Position numbers and translations under genes: made by a program
The notes under the pieces: generated by a model
Told to the model about the DNA's origin: nothing
The model's database searches: none
What the model saw: the letters and a program-made list of their open reading frames with translations, nothing else
In this document: piece by piece, positions 5,157 to 9,141 of the stretch
Layout of the letters: each line of letters begins with the position of its first letter
Numbering within the stretch: position 1 is the first letter of the stretch
DNA from: an uncultured Propioniciclava sp.
GTDB lineage: Bacteria; Actinomycetota; Actinomycetes; Propionibacteriales; Propionibacteriaceae
Direction: 5' to 3'
Assembly: GCA_937872005.1 (NCBI GenBank)
Contig: CALMPQ010000351.1
Location: 1 to 9,141, forward strand
DNA: 9,141 nt

Positions 5157-6791
5157 ATGCATTCCCTCGCCTCGCTGCTCACCGCGCGCGTCGAGGCCGC
5201 CGCCGGGGTCGACCCGGAGATGCGGCCCGCCACGAAGCCCCAGTTCGGTCACTTCCAGAGCAACGTGGCGCTCCGCTTGGAGAAGCAAGAAGGCCGCAAC
5301 CCCCGCGAGGTCGCCGCCGACCTCATCACCCGCATCGACATCGACGACATCTGTGAGCCCCTCGAGGTCGCCGGGCCGGGGTTCATCAACTTCCGACTCA
5401 AGGCGTCCGTGCTCGCCCAGGCGGTCACCGACCTGCTGGCCGACCCGACCACCGGCATCGCCCAGGCCACCGACCCGCAGACGGTCGTCATCGACTACTC
5501 CGCGCCGAACGTCGCCAAGCCGATGCACGTCGGCAACCTGCGCTCGACGATCATCGGCGACTGCTTCAACCGGGTGCTGACCGCGTGCGGCCACCGGGTG
5601 ATCCCCGCCAACCACATCGGCGACTGGGGCACCCAGTTCGGCATGCTCGTCCAGTTCATCCTCGACGAGGGCATCGACACGGCCTCGCTCGACCTCGACG
5701 GCTCGGTGGCGCTCTACAAGCGCGCGCAGGAGCGCTTCAAGTCCGACGAGCAGTTCGCGGACGCCGCCCGCCGCCGCGTCGTCGCCCTCCAGTCCGGCGA
5801 CGAGGAGACCCTCGCCATCTGGCGCACGCTGGTCGAGGTGTCGAAGAAGGGCTTCAACGAGGCCTACGACCGCCTTGGCGTCCTGCTCACCGACGACGAC
5901 CTGTTCGGCGAGTCGTTCTACAACAGCATGCTGCCCGAGGTGGCCGCCGACCTCGAGGAGCGCGGCATCGCGCGCATCGACGACGGCGCCCTCGTGGTGT
6001 TCGTCGAGGGCCAGGACGCCCCGTTGATCGTCCGCAAGAGCGACGGCGGGTTCGGTTATGCGGCGACCGACCTCGCCGCGATCCGCTACCGCACCACCCA
6101 GCTGGACGCCGACCGCATCATCTACGTCGTCGGCATGCCGCAGTCGTTCCACTTCCAGCAGGTGTTCGCCGTCGCCCGCATGGCCGGCTACCTGCCCGAG
6201 GGCGTCACCGCCGAGCACGTCGGCTTCGGGTCGGTGCTCGGCCCCGACGGCAAGATGCTCCGCACCCGCGCTGGCGGCACCGTGACGCTGCAGTCGCTGC
6301 TCGACGAGGCCGAGGAGGTCGCGACCCGCCCGATCGCCATGGCGGCGGTGAAGTACTCCGACCTGTCGAACCAACTGCAGAAGGACTACGTCTTCGATGC
6401 GGAGCGCATGACCGCGACCACCGGCGACACCGGCCCCTACCTGCAATACGCCCACGCGCGCGCCAACCAGATCCTGCGCCGCGCGGAGGCCGACGGCATC
6501 GCGTGGTCGACGATCACCACCCTGACCGAGCCCGCCGAGCAGGCCCTCGCGCTGCAGCTCAGCCGCTTCGGCGAGGTCGTGGCCGGCGTCGCGCAGGACC
6601 TACAGCCGCACAAGTTGTGCACCTACCTGTTCGAGACCGCCACGCACATGAGCACGTTCTACGAGCAGTGCCCGGTGCTGAAGTCCGAGGGCGAGGTGCG
6701 GGCATCCCGCCTTGCGCTCTGCGCGACGACGAAGAAGGTGCTGGCCACGGGCCTCGGCCTGCTCGGCATCGAGGCCCCCGACCACATGTGA
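5157..6791 (+). CDS. argS: Arginyl-tRNA synthetase
   Basis: A 544-residue class I aminoacyl-tRNA synthetase that charges tRNA-Arg with arginine using ATP in the cytoplasm; an essential gene at close to the usual length. The N-terminal Arg-specific additional domain covers about 1-85. The ATP site begins with DYSAPNVAKPMHVGNLRS (113-130), in which HVGN replaces HIGH as is usual for ArgS, and the NHIGDWGTQFG segment follows (152-162). The second signature appears as GKMLRTRAGG (365-374), a KMSKS variant. TGDTGPYLQYAHAR (422-435) opens the C-terminal anticodon-binding DALR region, which runs to the end. ATG at 5157 was chosen over GTG at 5139 because the GTG overlaps the right arm of the preceding hairpin and homologues start near MHSLASLL. 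It converges with ppgK, with four bases between stop codons. Confidence 0.97.
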   Translation: MHSLASLLTARVEAAAGVDPEMRPATKPQFGHFQSNVALRLEKQEGRNPREVAADLITRIDIDDICEPLEVAGPGFINFRLKASVLAQAVTDLLADPTTGIAQATDPQTVVIDYSAPNVAKPMHVGNLRSTIIGDCFNRVLTACGHRVIPANHIGDWGTQFGMLVQFILDEGIDTASLDLDGSVALYKRAQERFKSDEQFADAARRRVVALQSGDEETLAIWRTLVEVSKKGFNEAYDRLGVLLTDDDLFGESFYNSMLPEVAADLEERGIARIDDGALVVFVEGQDAPLIVRKSDGGFGYAATDLAAIRYRTTQLDADRIIYVVGMPQSFHFQQVFAVARMAGYLPEGVTAEHVGFGSVLGPDGKMLRTRAGGTVTLQSLLDEAEEVATRPIAMAAVKYSDLSNQLQKDYVFDAERMTATTGDTGPYLQYAHARANQILRRAEADGIAWSTITTLTEPAEQALALQLSRFGEVVAGVAQDLQPHKLCTYLFETATHMSTFYEQCPVLKSEGEVRASRLALCATTKKVLATGLGLLGIEAPDHM

Positions 6792-6810
6792 GGGCTCAGC
6801 CCTTCTTCTT
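6791..6810 (+). terminator. Short hairpin plus pyrimidine tract after argS
   Basis: AGGGC (6791-6795) and GCCCT (6799-6803) form a 5-bp stem over a TCA loop, at the argS stop. A T-rich tract of repeated TTC follows, extending to about 6822. The layout is that of a weak intrinsic terminator lying inside the 3' coding end of the convergent ppgK gene. The stem is short, so efficiency is doubtful. Confidence 0.4.
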
Positions 6811-7617
6811 CAGCTTCTTCTTGGACGGGTTGGCGCCGTCCTTCAGGGTGTCGGGGTTCTCCAGCGCGTCGACGGCCAGCCACGCGGCACCGACGATGCC
6901 GGCCGCGTTGCGCAGCTTCGCGGGCACGATCGGCGTCTTGAGCTTCAGCAGGGGCAGGAACTTCTCCGACTCCTTGCTGACACCGCCGCCCACGACGATC
7001 AGGTCGGGCCAGGTGTAGAACTCCAGTCGCTCGTAGTACGGCTGCAGCCGGGTGGTCGCCCACTCCTCGTAGCTCAGGCCCTCGCGGTCCTTCACGGACG
7101 CCGCGGCCTGCGGTTCGGCGTCGGCCCCGAACATCTCGATGTGGCCCAGCTCGATGTTGGGGATCAGCGTCCCCTTGTAGATCATCGCCGTCCCGATGCC
7201 CGTGCCGAGCGTGGTGACGATGACGAGGCCGGGGTGGTCCTTGGCCGCGCCCCAGAGCACCTCGGCGATGCCCGCGGCGTCCGCGTCGTTGACCAGGGTG
7301 ATCGGACGCCCGAGCGTCTCGCGGAAGATCGTCTCGGCCGGGGCGTCCACCCAGGTGGGGTCGATGTTGGCCGCCGTCCGGGTGTAGCCGTGCGTCACGG
7401 CTGCCGGAACTGTGATGCCCACGGGACCGTCCCCCAACTCCTTGGCGAAGTGGTCGGCGATCTGCTTGACCACCGCAGCCACCGCAGCAGGCGTGGCCGG
7501 CTGGGGGGTTACGATGCGCAGCCGGTCGGTCGCAAACCCGCCCTTCTTCAGGTCGACGATGGCCCCCTTGATGCCGGAGCCGCCGATGTCGATGCCGAGT
7601 GCGTACCGCGTCTTCAT
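6796..7617 (-). CDS. ppgK: Polyphosphate glucokinase (ROK family)
   Basis: A 273-residue ROK-family sugar kinase that phosphorylates glucose to glucose-6-phosphate with inorganic polyphosphate (often also ATP) as donor; this enzyme is characteristic of actinobacteria. Motifs in order are [13 protein letters not shown] (7-19, phosphate loop 1), VNDADAAG (109-116, D111 likely catalytic base), [10 protein letters not shown] (135-144, phosphate loop 2), ELGHIE (156-161) and VVGGGVSK (208-215). These match PpgK rather than the ATP-only ROK kinases, and the zinc-cysteine motif of many other ROK proteins is absent. The C terminus ends in a lysine-rich tail (KKKLKKKG, 266-273) that might contact polyphosphate, which is inference. 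ATG at 7617 begins the canonical [13 protein letters not shown]; the frame is open upstream only as a shadow of the PH gene. The start is 10 bases after the PH-domain gene and next to its own TAGTGT box. Confidence 0.95.
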   Translation of the reverse strand: MKTRYALGIDIGGSGIKGAIVDLKKGGFATDRLRIVTPQPATPAAVAAVVKQIADHFAKELGDGPVGITVPAAVTHGYTRTAANIDPTWVDAPAETIFRETLGRPITLVNDADAAGIAEVLWGAAKDHPGLVIVTTLGTGIGTAMIYKGTLIPNIELGHIEMFGADAEPQAAASVKDREGLSYEEWATTRLQPYYERLEFYTWPDLIVVGGGVSKESEKFLPLLKLKTPIVPAKLRNAAGIVGAAWLAVDALENPDTLKDGANPSKKKLKKKG

Positions 7618-7624
7618 GAGCGCA

Positions 7625-7630
7625 ACACTA
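7625..7630 (-). promoter_or_regulatory. -10 box for ppgK, overlapping the upstream stop codon
   Basis: On the minus strand TAGTGT (7630-7625) fits TANNNT and ends seven bases before the ppgK ATG, predicting a leaderless message. Its first three bases are the TAG stop codon of the PH-domain gene. No Shine-Dalgarno is seen in the 10-base gap. A -35 match is poor, so read-through from the PH gene may also contribute. Confidence 0.45.
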
Positions 7631-9141
7631 CTGGTCCGGCTGGCCCTCCCGCACCTGCGCCCGGGCGGGCTCCATGGGCGCAGGAAGCGCGGCTGGGAGC
7701 GGGGCCGTCGGGGGCGTCCAGATGTCGGGGGAGCCGACCAGGACGACCCCGGCGGGGTCGGCCACGACCGCTGCATCCTGCAGCCCCGGCGGGTCGAGCA
7801 GCTCGCCGACCCGGGACGCTCGCGCCCGGTCCATCTCGGTGTCGACGAGCGCCCGAGCCGTGGCGACGTCGAGGTGGCTGGCCGCGTTGTGGCCCAGAAG
7901 GTCGGTGGTCGTGGCGTGCACGCTGGCCAAGCCCAAGCGGCGCTCCAGCGGCCCCTGGCTGAGGCGCACCGACTGCAGGCGGGCGTGCGGGACGATGAGC
8001 TGCTTGCGGTGGGTCCAGCCCGAGCGCACTGCGAAGACTTGCTCGTCCAGCGCCCAGCCCTGCCAGCCCCACTGCAGCGGGTCGAGCCACTTCGCCCGCT
8101 CGGGGCTGCGCGCGAACTGGAGCTTCTCCAGCTCCAGCCCCGGCCAGATCGCCGCGAGCGCCACCTGCACCTGCTCGGCGGTGCCGAAGGGGAGGTAGAT
8201 GGTGGAGGTGCTCATCTCCTCGCCGTCCTGGAGGCCGCCCAGGCCCAGGATCGTCACGTCGAGGCGCGCCCGGCCCAGCCACCGCCAGATCAACGGTTGA
8301 CTGGTCTGCACCGCCTGCACCCGGTGGGTGGGGATGGTCTGGGACCGCAGCGTGAACAGTCCGCGCGTGATGCGGAGGCCGGCCGGCGTGCGCGCGAGGG
8401 TGTAGTTGAACTGGCCGAACAGGCGGTTGGAGAGGTAGCCGAACAGGGCGATCGCGAGGCCGACCATGCCACCGCCCCAGGCGAGCACGGACCAGTCGAA
8501 CACCTGCCCGAGGAGCCACGGGATGGCGAAGGCGATCGCGATGAACAGGATGTCGAGGCTCGCGAACGCACTCAGGATGATCTCGCCGGGGGTGAGGCGC
8601 ACGAGCACCTGGTCGCCGACGGCCGAGTCATCCCAGCGGGACGCCTCGCGGCCCGGTTCGGCGGTGGTTGCAGCGCGGCCGTGCGCGCGGGTCATCAGGT
8701 AGTCGCGGATCTCGACGGCGCGGGACCGTTTCAGGAACGACAGGCTCGCCCCGCCGTCGGTCCCGACGTCGATCTTCACCTGCGCCAGGCCGAGCAGGCG
8801 GGCGGCGAAGGGTTGGGTGACGTCGACGGACTGGATGCGGCTGAACGCGATGCGCTGGCTCTCCCGGAAGGCGCCCGTGTTCTCGAGTCGGAACTCGTGG
8901 TCGTCGATGACGAACTTGGTGGTCCACCACGACCAGTAGCCGAAGCCGAGCCCGATGATGACGACGGCGGCCACGATGTAGAGCCACCACGGCACGTCCG
9001 TGAGTCGTTCCTGGAGCTTGCCAAAGTCCTCCCAGATGGGGTCGCCCTGCAGGAAGGAGGTGACGACGAACCAGCCGATCGCCACCACGCCCAGCCACAG
9101 GTGGACCAGCGGGCTCGCCGGGTGCAGGCGCTCCTCGATGA
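7628..9141 (-). CDS. Membrane protein with three bacterial PH (bPH_2) domains, N terminus outside window
   Basis: At least 503 residues are visible and the frame is open to the window edge, so the 5' end is missing. A GTG at 9088 is in frame, but the residues before it ([17 protein letters not shown]) are typical family sequence. Numbering from 9139, helices lie at about 11-30 and 50-72. A first bPH_2 domain covers about 74-150 ([15 protein letters not shown] at 96-110). Two more helices follow at about 185-236, a second bPH_2 at 243-335 ([21 protein letters not shown] at 269-289) and a third at about 366-440 ([21 protein letters not shown] at 383-403). This is the YdbT architecture. Homologues are often paired with a small YdbS-like PH protein, which would lie beyond 9141. 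Function is poorly known; in Bacillus, YdbS/YdbT are linked to bacteriocin resistance. A Pro/Ala-rich tail (about 471-503) is probably cytoplasmic and disordered. Confidence 0.88.
   Translation of the reverse strand, partial: IEERLHPASPLVHLWLGVVAIGWFVVTSFLQGDPIWEDFGKLQERLTDVPWWLYIVAAVVIIGLGFGYWSWWTTKFVIDDHEFRLENTGAFRESQRIAFSRIQSVDVTQPFAARLLGLAQVKIDVGTDGGASLSFLKRSRAVEIRDYLMTRAHGRAATTAEPGREASRWDDSAVGDQVLVRLTPGEIILSAFASLDILFIAIAFAIPWLLGQVFDWSVLAWGGGMVGLAIALFGYLSNRLFGQFNYTLARTPAGLRITRGLFTLRSQTIPTHRVQAVQTSQPLIWRWLGRARLDVTILGLGGLQDGEEMSTSTIYLPFGTAEQVQVALAAIWPGLELEKLQFARSPERAKWLDPLQWGWQGWALDEQVFAVRSGWTHRKQLIVPHARLQSVRLSQGPLERRLGLASVHATTTDLLGHNAASHLDVATARALVDTEMDRARASRVGELLDPPGLQDAAVVADPAGVVLVGSPDIWTPPTAPLPAALPAPMEPARAQVREGQPDQ

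Noticed and set aside
4317..6455. Long minus-strand open frame (712 codons) opposite carbonic anhydrase and argS
   Set aside because: It is rich in Arg, Gly, Asp, Val and His as expected for the antisense of GC-rich genes, shows no recognisable domain and lies opposite two well-supported genes. It is a codon-bias shadow.
9086..9088. GTG at 9088 as the start of the PH-domain gene
   Set aside because: The frame stays open to the window edge, and the residues upstream look like the conserved beginning of the family's first membrane segment, so the gene is truncated by the window instead.
1..9141. A novel multi-gene defence, secretion or biosynthetic system
   Set aside because: All eight genes belong to recognised families with housekeeping or envelope roles. 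No effector, nuclease, toxin-antitoxin, mobile or biosynthetic core gene is present, so such a claim would be unsupported.

Overview
The window is GC-rich chromosomal DNA with dense coding, non-Shine-Dalgarno starts preceded by TANNNT hexamers, and a polyphosphate glucokinase. Together these point to a high-GC actinobacterium, possibly a propionibacterium relative; the genus cannot be read from the sequence. No mobile element, phage gene, CRISPR array or RNA gene was seen. I did not find a convincing new multi-gene system. The most unusual material is regulatory or structural DNA between and at the ends of ordinary genes.

Layout. (1) 1-646, plus strand: an atypical short-chain NAD(P)-binding oxidoreductase. 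A compact control region precedes it (-10-like box, imperfect palindrome, strong ribosome site), and its most plausible start codon is the non-canonical ACG. (2) 684-1361, plus strand: a SanA/YdcF-type (DUF218) envelope protein that looks leaderless. It converges on and overlaps the next gene by 23 bases, with a strong hairpin across the junction. (3) 4106-1339, minus strand: a two-gene operon made of a PM20D1/CPS1-like M20 metallopeptidase and a 14-helix-type MFS transporter, joined by a TGATG overlap with an internal GAGGAGG ribosome site. (4) 4107-4328: the divergent control region. It holds three identical 13-base boxes at exactly 22-base period woven around the peptidase promoter, a palindrome, and a second repeat pair 44 bases apart. 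(5) 4329-5090, plus strand: a Tat-exported lipoprotein beta-carbonic anhydrase whose start codon sits in the loop of a short inverted repeat. A 14-bp hairpin follows it. (6) 5157-6791, plus strand: arginyl-tRNA synthetase. (7) 7617-6796, minus strand: polyphosphate glucokinase, convergent with argS with only 4 bases between stops. (8) 9141-7628, minus strand: a membrane protein with three bacterial PH (bPH_2/YdbT-like) domains, cut at its N terminus by the window edge and ending 10 bases before ppgK.

How the genes relate. The peptidase and transporter are probably co-expressed and may handle a shared small substrate (acyl-amino acids or peptides), but no substrate can be read from sequence. 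The PH-domain gene and ppgK are adjacent and co-directional, yet ppgK also has its own promoter-like hexamer built on the PH gene's stop codon. The other genes look like independently controlled housekeeping or envelope functions. Four genes (DUF218, M20, argS, ppgK) carry -10-like hexamers 6-7 bases upstream of the start codon, consistent with the leaderless transcription common in actinobacteria.
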